DNA of 64,000 bases. Source: Litoreibacter ascidiaceicola. Its GTDB lineage: Bacteria; Pseudomonadota; Alphaproteobacteria; Rhodobacterales; Rhodobacteraceae. The DNA lies in the NCBI RefSeq assembly GCF_900129235.1, contig NZ_FQUV01000002.1:496001-560000 (forward strand), given 5' to 3'. The translations under genes were made by a program, and so were the position numbers. The notes beneath the pieces were generated by a model. That model was given only the letters and a program-made list of their open reading frames with translations. It was not told the origin of the DNA and searched no databases. Shown one piece after another: positions 17,657 to 25,369 of the stretch (position 1 is its first letter; each line of letters opens with the position of its first letter).

Positions 17657-19417
17657 TTACACCATCACCGCGCCTTTGGTGCCTATGGCGTCCTCGCCGG
17701 TGTCCTCGCCCATGAGCATCTCGTTATGAGGTGCGCCCGAGGGGATCATCGGGTAGCAGTTTTCGTGCTTCTCGACGCCGCAATCGAACACAACTGGCCC
17801 ATCATGGTTCAGCATCTCCATGATCGCGTCATCCAGATCGGACGGGTCGGTGCACTTGATGCCTTTCGCCCCAAAAGCCTGCGCCAGAACGACGAAATCG
17901 GGCAGGGCCTCGGACCATGAATGGCTGTAGCGGTTGCCGTGCAGCAATTGCTGCCACTGGCGGACCATGCCAAGGCGCTCGTTGTTCAGAATGAACTGCT
18001 TGATCGGCAGGTTATACTGCCGCGCGGTGCCCATTTCCTGCATGTTCATCAGCCATGACGCTTCGCCCGCCACGTTGATCACCAGCGCGTCGGGATGCGC
18101 CACCTGCACGCCGACGGAGGCGGGCAGGCCATAGCCCATGGTGCCGAGGCCGCCGGAGGTCATCCAGTGGTTCGGGTCCTCGAAGCCCAGATACTGCGCC
18201 GCCCACATCTGGTGCTGGCCCACTTCGGTGCAGATGAAGCGGTCCTTGCGGTGCTTGGTTAGGGCCTCCAGCCGTTGCAGAGCGTATTGTGGCTTGATGA
18301 TGGTTTCGGAATTTTTGTATTCCAAACAACGCTTTGTGCGCCACTCTTCAATCTTGGTCCACCACTTGGCCAGCCCTTCTTTATGGGTCTTGCGCCCGCG
18401 TGATTTCCACACCCGCAGCAGGTCTTCCAGCACATGCGCCACGTCGCCGATGATTGGCACGTCCACATGAATGATCTTGTTGATGGAGGACGCGTCGATG
18501 TCGATATGCGCCTTCTTGGACTGGGGCGAAAACGCATCCACGCGGCCCGTGATCCGGTCGTCGAACCGCGCGCCGATATTGATCATCAGATCGCAGCCAT
18601 GCATCGCCATGTTAGCCTCGTAAAGCCCGTGCATGCCCAGCATGCCCAGCCATTGGTCACCGGACGCAGGATATGCACCCAGACCCATCAAAGTGGAGGT
18701 CACGGGGAAGCCGGTTTCCTTCGCCAACTCGCGCAGCAGCGCGGTCGCGCTGTCGCCGGAGTTGATCACGCCGCCGCCGGTATAGAGGATCGGGCGCTGC
18801 GCCTTTTCCATCATCTCTGCCAGCTCGGTGATCTTCTCGATGTCGCCCTTCACTTTGGGCGCATAGTGCTGCGTGCTGGCGGCTTTCGGTGGCGTATAGG
18901 TGCCTTTGGCGAATTGCACATCCTTTGGAATATCCACCAGAACGGGACCAGGGCGGCCACTGGTCGCCACATGGAACGCCTGATGGATCACGTTGGACAA
19001 CTGGTCGGTGTCCTTCACCAGCCAGTTATGCTTGGAGCAAGGCCGCGTGATGCCGACGGTATCAGCTTCTTGGAAGGCGTCATTGCCGATCATGAAGGTC
19101 GGCACCTGACCGGTCAGCACGATCATCGGGATGCTGTCCATCAGCGCGTCGGTCATGCCGGTTACCGCGTTGGTGGCGCCGGGACCGGAGGTCACCAGAA
19201 CAACGCCCGGCTTGCCAGTGGAGCGCGCGTAGCCTTCGGCGGCATGGGTCGCACCCTGTTCGTGGCGCACGAGGATGTGGTTGATCTTCTCCTGCTGGAA
19301 AATCTCGTCATAGATCGGTAGCACGGCGCCACCGGGATATCCGAATACCGTGTCCACGCCTTGATCAATCAGGGCCTGAACCACCATCTCCGCGCCGGTC
19401 ATTTGCTTGTTCGCCAT
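17657..19417 (-). CDS. ilvI: Acetolactate synthase large (catalytic) subunit
   Basis: The ThDP enzyme that condenses pyruvate to acetolactate or, with 2-oxobutyrate, to acetohydroxybutyrate: the first common step for valine, leucine and isoleucine. The 586 residues carry VFGYPGGAVLPIYD and the catalytic glutamate in RHEQGATHAAEGYAR near the N-terminus, and in the C-terminal domain the ThDP/Mg motif region around MGYGLPASVG and NVAGEASWLMN. In that motif (usually GDGSF) the first residues are AGEAS, a variant seen in AHAS enzymes. I start at MANKQMTG (19417) with AAGGAC upstream. Expression is probably set by the attenuator in front. Confidence 0.95.
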   Translation of the reverse strand: MANKQMTGAEMVVQALIDQGVDTVFGYPGGAVLPIYDEIFQQEKINHILVRHEQGATHAAEGYARSTGKPGVVLVTSGPGATNAVTGMTDALMDSIPMIVLTGQVPTFMIGNDAFQEADTVGITRPCSKHNWLVKDTDQLSNVIHQAFHVATSGRPGPVLVDIPKDVQFAKGTYTPPKAASTQHYAPKVKGDIEKITELAEMMEKAQRPILYTGGGVINSGDSATALLRELAKETGFPVTSTLMGLGAYPASGDQWLGMLGMHGLYEANMAMHGCDLMINIGARFDDRITGRVDAFSPQSKKAHIDIDASSINKIIHVDVPIIGDVAHVLEDLLRVWKSRGRKTHKEGLAKWWTKIEEWRTKRCLEYKNSETIIKPQYALQRLEALTKHRKDRFICTEVGQHQMWAAQYLGFEDPNHWMTSGGLGTMGYGLPASVGVQVAHPDALVINVAGEASWLMNMQEMGTARQYNLPIKQFILNNERLGMVRQWQQLLHGNRYSHSWSEALPDFVVLAQAFGAKGIKCTDPSDLDDAIMEMLNHDGPVVFDCGVEKHENCYPMIPSGAPHNEMLMGEDTGEDAIGTKGAVMV

Positions 19418-19455
19418 CGTGCTGTCCTTAGCTATCCATCTTTTCATCTGCTCAC

Positions 19456-19482
19456 AAAAAAGCCCCCGTGTTTGGCGGGGGC
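19456..19482 (-). terminator. Attenuator terminator before ilvI
   Basis: On the minus strand GCCCCCG and CGGGGGC pair around a 7-nt loop and are followed by TTTTTT. It ends 39 bp before the ilvI start and after the leader peptide gene. A competing antiterminator pairs 19513-19524 with 19480-19492, taking up the last three bases of the terminator's first arm. Confidence 0.88.
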
Positions 19483-19507
19483 GCATGGGGTCCAGTATGG
19501 AGTGTCG

Positions 19508-19555
19508 TTACCGACCCATGCACCGTTTGACTAGAATGACGACTACATCGGCCAT
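19508..19555 (-). CDS. ilv leader peptide (attenuation)
   Basis: A 15-codon reading frame, MADVVVILVKRCMGR, with a good ribosome-binding site AAGGAG 8 nt upstream. Six consecutive codons are Val-Val-Val-Ile-Leu-Val, the end products of the pathway. Ribosome stalling at these codons would leave the downstream 5' antiterminator arm (19513-19524, codons 11-15) free, whereas reaching the stop would cover it and let the terminator form. The sequence layout is seen directly; the mechanism follows known ilv/leu/his leaders. Confidence 0.85.
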   Translation of the reverse strand: MADVVVILVKRCMGR

Positions 19556-19584
19556 GCCAGATGCTCCTTCGTGAGTGTGCGGGG

Positions 19585-19612
19585 ACATTACCAGCCGATT
19601 CAGGGGGGTCAA
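19585..19612 (-). promoter_or_regulatory. Probable sigma-70 promoter of the ilv operon
   Basis: On the minus strand TTGACC (-35, 19607-19612) and TAATGT (-10, 19585-19590) are separated by 16 bp. The predicted start near 19578 leaves a short leader before the leader peptide's ribosome-binding site, as expected for an attenuated operon. Confidence 0.65.
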
Positions 19613-19714
19613 CCGCCAATTGGCTGAATTTTGTGTCTCTGGGTGCGGTTTTTTGGTATTTTTCTTTCACAAACACCCCTCAACGGGGAAGGTTCGCAAA
19701 ACGAGAGGCGCAAA

Positions 19715-20092
19715 ATGGCCGAAATGACCCAGATCACCCCGTTCGTAAACTGCCGTGACCTTGCGGCGCAAAGGCGCTTCTTCGAGGACATGCTCGGCTT
19801 CACCTGCGGCTTTCAGGCGGACAACTACGCATTCCTTCGGCGCGACAATGTGGCCGTACGCTTGCTGGAGGTCGATTTCAACCTCGACGATCCGGCGCGC
19901 CAGCAGATGGTGTATATAGACGTCGATGATGTCGACGCGCTTTGGGCGGAGTTGGAACCGGCTTTGTCCAAGCTGCCAGAGGGCAGGGCGCGCGCGCCGT
20001 TCAACCAGCCCTATAACCAACGCGAATTTCACGTTAGCGACGAAGGCGCGTGCCTGTTTCTGTTCGGTCAGGGCATCGAGCCTTCGGCGTAG
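19715..20092 (+). CDS. VOC (glyoxalase/bleomycin-resistance) family protein
   Basis: A 125-residue single-module VOC protein. ITPFVNCRDLAAQRRFFEDMLGF at the start (seen as PFVNCRDLAAQRRFFED) and REFHVSDEGACLFLFGQ at the end are the two halves of the beta-alpha-beta fold. Members bind metals or bind drugs; the activity here is unknown. I start at MAEMTQIT (19715), preceded by GAGAGG; a longer frame from 19631 lacks support. It is divergent from the ilv operon. Confidence 0.82.
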   Translation: MAEMTQITPFVNCRDLAAQRRFFEDMLGFTCGFQADNYAFLRRDNVAVRLLEVDFNLDDPARQQMVYIDVDDVDALWAELEPALSKLPEGRARAPFNQPYNQREFHVSDEGACLFLFGQGIEPSA

Positions 20093-20168
20093 AGCCGCGC
20101 ACATTCCTGTGAAACCGCAACCCTTTCGTGTCCGGCGCGTTAGGTAGTTAATGACCTAAAGAGGACAA

Positions 20169-21215
20169 GTGTGCGTGACGGTATATCTTAACGGGCTTGG
20201 CACAGCGGTGCCGCCCCACATCCTGCCCCAGACACTCGCTGAAGACACCGCACGGCGTCTGTTGGGCCCGCGTTATTCTCAATTCGAGCGACTGGCACCC
20301 AGCTTCGCCACCTCCGGCGTCGAGACGCGTTATTCCGTGGTGCCCATCGACTGGTTCACCCATGACAAAGGCTGGCGCGAGCGCAGCGCTACTTATGTCG
20401 AAGGGGCCACCGAGCTGTTCATCAACGCCGCCCGTGCAGCCCTTGACGACGCAGGGCTGCGTGCGGATCAGGTAGACACCGTGGTGACAGTCTCGACCAC
20501 CGGCATCGCCACGCCAACGCTTGAGGCGCGCGCCTTCACCCGCATGGGCTTTCGCCGCGACATCCAGCGCGTGCCGGTTTTCGGCCTCGGCTGCGCGGGT
20601 GGCGTCAGCGGGCTTGGTATTGCGCAGCAACTGGCCGCGGCCAGCCCCGGCTCCAACGTGCTGATGGTCTCGGTCGAGGCCTGTTCGGTGTCGTTCCGCA
20701 CCGACCGGATGCAAAAGGCCGATATTATCGCAACCGTGCTGTTTGGCGACGGGGCCGCCGCCGCGGTGTTGTCCACAGACGGGCAGGGGCCAGAGCTTGG
20801 AGTTGCGCGCCAGATCCTGTGGCCCGACACGCTGGACATCATGGGCTGGGACGTGGACGAGGTGGGCCTTGGCGTGATCTTCGACCGCTCTATCCCTGAC
20901 TTCGTGACGTCTAACCTGCGTGAAGCCGCGCTCAAGGCGTTGGGCCTCAGCGGCCTGAGCGAGAAGGACATCACACGCTTCGTCTGCCATCCGGGCGGCG
21001 CGAAGGTCGTCACGGCCATCGAGCAAGCGCTGTCCTTGGCGCCCGATAGCCTGACGGCAGAGCGGGACGTGCTGCGCGATTTCGGCAATATGTCCGCGCC
21101 GACGGTTTTGTTTGTGCTAAAGCAGGTGTTGGAGCGCAATCAATCAGGCCAGATGATGTTGGCCGCCCTCGGTCCCGGTTTTACCGGTGCCTTCCTGCCA
21201 CTGAAGATCAAATGA
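20169..21215 (+). CDS. Type III polyketide synthase (chalcone-synthase-like)
   Basis: Extends an acyl-CoA starter with malonyl-CoA and cyclises the product, typically to alkylpyrones or alkylresorcinols in bacteria. In 348 residues the catalytic triad is visible: Cys142 in GLGCAGGVSG, His in FVCHPGGAK (about 281) and Asn in FGNMSAPT (about 314). The start is GTG at 20169 or at 20175; AGAGGA lies just upstream. It is the first of four same-strand genes with the ICMT-like methyltransferase and two Lin0512 proteins. Product unknown. Confidence 0.9.
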   Translation: MCVTVYLNGLGTAVPPHILPQTLAEDTARRLLGPRYSQFERLAPSFATSGVETRYSVVPIDWFTHDKGWRERSATYVEGATELFINAARAALDDAGLRADQVDTVVTVSTTGIATPTLEARAFTRMGFRRDIQRVPVFGLGCAGGVSGLGIAQQLAAASPGSNVLMVSVEACSVSFRTDRMQKADIIATVLFGDGAAAAVLSTDGQGPELGVARQILWPDTLDIMGWDVDEVGLGVIFDRSIPDFVTSNLREAALKALGLSGLSEKDITRFVCHPGGAKVVTAIEQALSLAPDSLTAERDVLRDFGNMSAPTVLFVLKQVLERNQSGQMMLAALGPGFTGAFLPLKIK

Positions 21216-21225
21216 GGGAGGTCAC

Positions 21226-21717
21226 ATGAGCCCCGCCATTCTGTTCCTTGCCTTCATCATCGCACAACGCCTGTCCGAGCTGGTCATCGCCAAGCGCAAT
21301 ACCGCGCGGCTTATGGCGGACGGTGCCACCGAGATCGGCGCGGCACATTATCCGGCGATGGTCACGATGCACGCCGCGTGGATCGCGGCGCTGGTGGTTT
21401 TCGGCTGGCAAAACCCCGTCTCGATCCCGTGGCTGGTGGTCTTTGTGGCCCTGCAAGGGCTCAGGCTCTGGATCCTCGCCACGCTTGGGTCGCGCTGGAC
21501 CACGCGCATCATCCTCACCGACACGCCCTTGGTCACCACTGGCCCATTCCGTTACCTGCGTCACCCCAATTATACGCTGGTGGTGGCCGAAATTATCGTC
21601 GCCCCGATGGTGCTGGGCCTGGTCTGGGTGGCCGTGGTCTGGACGGCCTTGAACGCGGCCATGCTCTATGTCCGGATCAGCGCCGAGAACGCAGGGCTTG
21701 CGCCACAACGGGACTAG
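21226..21717 (+). CDS. ICMT-family membrane methyltransferase
   Basis: A 163-residue membrane protein of the isoprenylcysteine carboxyl methyltransferase type. The family signature is in TTGPFRYLRHPNYTLVVAEI (about 104-123), followed by a final segment with RISAENAGL. GGAGG lies 6 nt before the ATG, 10 nt after the polyketide synthase stop. In Bacillus a homologous pair (type III synthase plus ICMT-like BpsB) O-methylates alkylpyrones, so the same is likely here; that is inference. Confidence 0.87.
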   Translation: MSPAILFLAFIIAQRLSELVIAKRNTARLMADGATEIGAAHYPAMVTMHAAWIAALVVFGWQNPVSIPWLVVFVALQGLRLWILATLGSRWTTRIILTDTPLVTTGPFRYLRHPNYTLVVAEIIVAPMVLGLVWVAVVWTALNAAMLYVRISAENAGLAPQRD

Positions 21718-21755
21718 GGCCACAACCGCCAAAGACCTAATTGAGGAGCAGAGCC

Positions 21756-22103
21756 ATGCCCAAAACCCGCATGATCCATGAATTCGGCATGGGCACGTCG
21801 CTGCGCCGTCGCGACTATACCGAGGCCGCCGCCCGCGCCATCCGTGACGCGCTATGGCACAATTCGGTCAATCTGGCCGAGGCGTTTGGTTTCGACAAAT
21901 CCGACATGATCATCGACGTGGAAATCGGCGCACAGGATCCCGACGCGGTGGACACGTCAAAACTCTTGGGCATCTTTCCCTATGGCACACCCGCGATCAC
22001 GGTCAAACACGGCGGCCTCGATATCCCGAAGCCAGACGGCTCCGGCGTCACAGTCATCGTCAACGCCGCCATCATGGTCAGCTTGGACATGGAGGCCGCG
22101 TGA
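21756..22103 (+). CDS. Lin0512 family protein, first copy
   Basis: A 115-residue member of the uncharacterised Lin0512 family. The signature is EFGMGTSLRRRDYTEAAARAIRDAL (seen as GMGTSLRRRDYTEAA). A second conserved part is PYGTPAITVKHGGLDIPKP. I start at MPKTRMIHE (21756), which has GAGGAG 10 nt upstream. Soluble, no known activity. Third gene of the polyketide synthase unit, 38 nt after the methyltransferase. Confidence 0.82.
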   Translation: MPKTRMIHEFGMGTSLRRRDYTEAAARAIRDALWHNSVNLAEAFGFDKSDMIIDVEIGAQDPDAVDTSKLLGIFPYGTPAITVKHGGLDIPKPDGSGVTVIVNAAIMVSLDMEAA

Positions 22104-22462
22104 TGGAGCATCGCATCATCTTGGAAATGGGCACCGGCAACGACCTCTACGGCCGCGATTATACCAGAGCCGCCAAGCGTGCCATTCAGGACGCGCTGCA
22201 TCATTCCTCCATCGTGATGTTTAAATCCCTCGGCATAGATCACACCGAGATGCGGGTGCAGGTCACAATCGCGGTGCAACAGCCCGACCAGCTTGACCTC
22301 AAGGCGCTCACCGCCGAATTACCAAGAGGCCGCGCCGAAGTCACAGCGGTCAAAGGCGGCCTCGACGTGCACGATGCCCAGAACAACCAAACCCATGTCA
22401 TCGCCACAGCCGCGATCGAGGCTTTCGTGCCAATAAACGCGAAAGACTGGAAACTCTCCTAA
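22103..22462 (+). CDS. Lin0512 family protein, second copy
   Basis: A 119-residue paralogue of the preceding gene. It keeps the motif EMGTGNDLYGRDYTRAAKRA and the C-terminal GRAEVTAVKGGLDVHD. Its ATG shares one base with the preceding stop (TGATG), so the two are coupled and may form a heteromer. The pair is diverged, about a third identical by eye. An 84-bp interspersed repeat begins right after the stop. Confidence 0.82.
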   Translation: MEHRIILEMGTGNDLYGRDYTRAAKRAIQDALHHSSIVMFKSLGIDHTEMRVQVTIAVQQPDQLDLKALTAELPRGRAEVTAVKGGLDVHDAQNNQTHVIATAAIEAFVPINAKDWKLS

Positions 22463-22546
22463 CCCCATCATTGCTTCAAAAATACCTCGGAGGGGTCCGG
22501 GAAGGCAGCGCCTCCCCGGCGGATCGACGGGCCGAAGGCACGGCGA
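22463..22546 (+). repeat. 84-bp interspersed repeat, copy 1
   Basis: Matches the copy at 24068-24151 in 83 of 84 positions and in the same orientation. The centre, from CCGGGAAGGC to GCCTCCCCGG, forms a 10-bp stem with one mismatch and a 3-nt loop. It begins at the base after the Lin0512 stop. REP-like elements of this look are common 3' of genes in Rhodobacterales; it may act as a terminator or mRNA end. Confidence 0.9.
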
Positions 22547-22638
22547 TAATCTCAACCCTGCCACTACGCCATCAGGAACAAAGACCGCATTTGCCGCGTT
22601 TAACCGGAGAGGCACACCCGCGACCGACCGGAGGCAAC

Positions 22639-23160
22639 ATGCCCGAACACGATCCGAAACAGCACGGCAATTCCATGAAATACGGGCGATTCTTCGCGAT
22701 GATCGGCACCTCGACCATCGTGATGTACGCCTTGATGTATCTCAACACCTACGCGCTTGATCACGTCTTCTACTCGCAAACACGCATGTGGATGGCCCTT
22801 TACATGGGGGCGGTGATGGCGATCATCATGCTTGCCTTCATGTTGGGCATGTATACCAACCGCGCTGTGAACGGGGCAATCTTTATCGGTGCTGCGATTG
22901 TGTTCGCCCTGTCGCTTTGGCTGGTCCGTAGCCAGCAGACCGTCGACGACCTCGCGTGGATGCGTGCGATGATCCCGCATCACTCCATCGCAATTCTCAC
23001 CAGCGAGCGCGCCGAAATCTCGGATCCACGGGTGCAAGCTCTGGCTGACGCGATTATCGAGGCGCAACGCGGTGAGATCGCCGAGATGAAGCGCTACATC
23101 GCCGACATCGAAACCAATGGCGACGCCGCACCGGGTACGCCACGCACAACAGACAACTAA
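22639..23160 (+). CDS. DUF305 membrane protein
   Basis: A 173-residue protein with about four membrane segments between residues 14 and 100, then a C-terminal DUF305 region with DLAWMRAMIPHHSIAILTS, whose histidine pair is characteristic of the family. DUF305 proteins often occur with copper or other metal-handling genes. I start at MPEHDPKQ (22639) with GGAGG upstream. It is followed 18 nt later by the glutaredoxin-MauE gene, and the two together sit between the 84-bp repeats. Confidence 0.83.
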   Translation: MPEHDPKQHGNSMKYGRFFAMIGTSTIVMYALMYLNTYALDHVFYSQTRMWMALYMGAVMAIIMLAFMLGMYTNRAVNGAIFIGAAIVFALSLWLVRSQQTVDDLAWMRAMIPHHSIAILTSERAEISDPRVQALADAIIEAQRGEIAEMKRYIADIETNGDAAPGTPRTTDN

Positions 23161-23178
23161 AATGGCACGGAGGACAGC

Positions 23179-23988
23179 ATGACCGACACCAGCGCCAGTA
23201 CCGTTGTCCAAAGCGACGGTCGAAAAAAATCAACCCGCGATAGCCCGAAGCGGGCTACGCTTTACCGCATGGCGATGCCAGGCCACCTCTGCCCGTTCGG
23301 CCTCAAAAGCAAATCTCTGCTGACACGAAAGGGCTACACCGTCGAAGACCACCTGCTGACCACCCGCGACGCGGTGGACGCCTTCATGCTCCGGCATGAT
23401 GTGGATACGACGCCCCAGACATTTATCTCGGGCACACGGGTCGGCGGGTACGCCGCGCTGAAAAAGCATCTCGGCCTGCGCGTTTTAGGCAAGGACGAGA
23501 CCACCTATCGCCCGGTCATGGCCATCTTCGGCGCGACCGCCCTCATGGCCTTGGCCCTGATGATCAACCTGTATGACAGCTTCGCGCCGCTCATCTGGCT
23601 CAAATGGTTCTTCGCCATGTCGATGGTCGCGCTGGCCATTCAGAAATTACAGGATGTCGGCAGTTTCGTGAACGGCTTTCTGGGTTATGACCTGCTGGCG
23701 CGGCGCTACGTGCCTTATGGATATGCATACCCGTTTCTGGAACTTTACGCAGGCGTCGGAATGATGGCTCTAATCGGGGCAGGCAGTCCGTTGATCTGGC
23801 TTGTTGCACCGGTGAGCATTGCAATCGGTGCCATCGGCGCGGTCTCTGTCATCAAGGCGGTGTATATCGACGGGCGAGAGCCGACCTGTGCGTGTGTCGG
23901 CGGCGCGTCGAACGTGCCTTTAGGGGCCATCTCGCTGAGTGAAAACCTGATCATGCTGGGGATGGGTGTCTGGATGCTGCCCACGTAA
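23179..23988 (+). CDS. Glutaredoxin-MauE/DoxX fusion protein
   Basis: A 269-residue fusion. Residues about 25-100 are glutaredoxin-like: RATLYRMAMPGHLCPFGLKSK with a CPFG site in place of CPYC, and TTPQTFISGTRVGGY. Residues about 112-265 form four membrane segments of the MauE type, with the paired cysteines in TCACVGGASNVPLG near the end. MauE proteins pass electrons for periplasmic disulfide chemistry in methylamine dehydrogenase maturation; this protein may carry thiol electrons across the membrane. There are no mau genes nearby. Confidence 0.85.
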   Translation: MTDTSASTVVQSDGRKKSTRDSPKRATLYRMAMPGHLCPFGLKSKSLLTRKGYTVEDHLLTTRDAVDAFMLRHDVDTTPQTFISGTRVGGYAALKKHLGLRVLGKDETTYRPVMAIFGATALMALALMINLYDSFAPLIWLKWFFAMSMVALAIQKLQDVGSFVNGFLGYDLLARRYVPYGYAYPFLELYAGVGMMALIGAGSPLIWLVAPVSIAIGAIGAVSVIKAVYIDGREPTCACVGGASNVPLGAISLSENLIMLGMGVWMLPT

Positions 23989-24067
23989 AGCGCGGCCTGT
24001 CCTCAAAGCCGACATACTGCCGAGACCACCTAAATCCGCCATATCAAACGCCGGAAACCCCAACCAA

Positions 24068-24151
24068 CCCCATCATTGCTTCAAAAATACCTCGGAGGGG
24101 TCCGGGGAGGCAGCGCCTCCCCGGCGGATCGACGGGCCGAAGGCACGGCGA
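24068..24151 (+). repeat. 84-bp interspersed repeat, copy 2
   Basis: One mismatch relative to 22463-22546, same orientation. Here the central hairpin is perfect: CCGGGGAGGC-AGC-GCCTCCCCGG. It lies 80 bp after the glutaredoxin-MauE stop and 21 bp from the end of the convergent ClbS/DfsB gene. Confidence 0.9.
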
Positions 24152-24172
24152 CATATGGCCAAACCCATACAG

Positions 24173-24664
24173 CTACCCCGCGCGCATCACCGCCCGAATG
24201 AACTTCGCGGCAGAACGGAAATGGCTCGCTCCGGCAGCTTCCGCCCAGCGTCCCGTCGTCCATGCGTTATTGCCACCTTTCATCGGCCCGCCATAAAGCT
24301 GGCCCTCGGACAAGCTGTTGATTAGCCCCACCAATGCGCGCTTTCGATCTGTCAGCAGTGTCCTGACCTCATCCCAACTCAACCCCGCCTGCCGCATCCG
24401 CAAATCCGCGTTGTAGCGCTTTAAATCGTTCCACTTGTAGCCTTCGGCGGGAAAGAACACCGGCTTGCCCTCTTGACCGTCGCCATACCAGCCCAGAAAC
24501 AGCGCGATCCAATGTGCGCGATGGCCGATTACATCCTTGATCGACGTGCCATCCTCGCCGGCCGCCGCCTGATCCGCATCCAACGGCGCGATCAGTTTTT
24601 CAAGTTTTTCGTATTCTTTTTCAGTGACGGCAAGAAGCGCCGCCTTGTCGGTTGCTGCTGGCAT
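24173..24664 (-). CDS. ClbS/DfsB family four-helix-bundle protein
   Basis: A 163-residue protein of the ClbS/DfsB (formerly DUF1706) family, which belongs to the DinB-like helical fold. Typical parts are IKDVIGHRAHWIALFLGWY (about 42-60), FPAEGYKWNDLKRYN and WTTGRWAEAAGASHFRSA. ClbS protects against colibactin by hydrolysing it, but most relatives have no known substrate. It may be transcribed after the response regulator, 60 nt upstream on the same strand. Confidence 0.85.
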   Translation of the reverse strand: MPAATDKAALLAVTEKEYEKLEKLIAPLDADQAAAGEDGTSIKDVIGHRAHWIALFLGWYGDGQEGKPVFFPAEGYKWNDLKRYNADLRMRQAGLSWDEVRTLLTDRKRALVGLINSLSEGQLYGGPMKGGNNAWTTGRWAEAAGASHFRSAAKFIRAVMRAG

Positions 24665-24724
24665 GATCCGTCTCCTTTGACGACCATCCTAGCCACAATC
24701 CCCCTCAATCCGCGTTGACCTTGG

Positions 24725-25369
24725 TCAAAACTCCACGCCCGTTCCTTGCAGAACGCCATGTTCCATCGCGTAGCGGGTCAGTCCGGCCGTAGAGTTGATG
24801 CCCAGCTTTCGCTTGATATTCTTGCGGTGCGTCTCGACGGTATGAACCGAAATATCCAGATCGACCGCGACCTCCTTGTTCGACTTGCCTTGTGCCAGTT
24901 GCAGCAGGATCGTTTGCTCGCGCGCCGTCAGCGACTCGCGCCCGTCGTTCGTGTTCGGGGACAGCGAGGCGGTTGCCCCGCCACACAGATATGTCTCCCC
25001 GCGCATTACCGCCTGAATGGCCCGGTGGATTTCATCCGTTGGCACGTCTTTCAACAGGTAGCCGCGCGCGCCATGCGACATTGCTGTGGAAACATATTCC
25101 GGCGCATCATGCATCGACAGGATCAGAATGCGGATATCGGGTTTGCGCTCCAGCAAAAACTCCGTCGCCGTCAGTCCGCCCATCTGCGGCATGTTCAGAT
25201 CCATCAAAATCACGTCCGGCGACAGCTCGTCCACACGGTCCAGCGCTTCCTGACCGTTGCTTAAGGTCGCGACCACCTCGATGTCGTCATAGCTTTCCAG
25301 AATGGCGCATATCCCGTCGGCCACCATCGGGTGATCGTCGACCACCAGCACTTTTACAGCGTCACTCAT
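24725..25369 (-). CDS. NarL/FixJ-type response regulator
   Basis: A 214-residue DNA-binding response regulator. The receiver domain (1-120) has VVDDHPMV at the acidic pocket, the phospho-acceptor aspartate in VILMDLNMP (D56) and the lysine in YLLKDVP. The LuxR-type HTH (about 145-205) reads LTAREQTILLQLAQGKSNKE and HTVETHRKNIKRKLG. Its ATG overlaps the kinase stop (ATGA), so the pair is coupled. The likely target is the divergent TRAP operon, where the inverted repeat at 26913-26928 lies. Confidence 0.93.
   Translation of the reverse strand: MSDAVKVLVVDDHPMVADGICAILESYDDIEVVATLSNGQEALDRVDELSPDVILMDLNMPQMGGLTATEFLLERKPDIRILILSMHDAPEYVSTAMSHGARGYLLKDVPTDEIHRAIQAVMRGETYLCGGATASLSPNTNDGRESLTAREQTILLQLAQGKSNKEVAVDLDISVHTVETHRKNIKRKLGINSTAGLTRYAMEHGVLQGTGVEF

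Noticed and set aside
18434-19321. A 295-residue plus-strand open frame
   Set aside because: Antisense to ilvI, with His/Arg-rich composition typical of shadow frames.
19452-19676. A 74-residue minus-strand frame across the ilv leader
   Set aside because: It overlaps the promoter and terminator and has no ribosome-binding site; the 15-codon leader explains the region.
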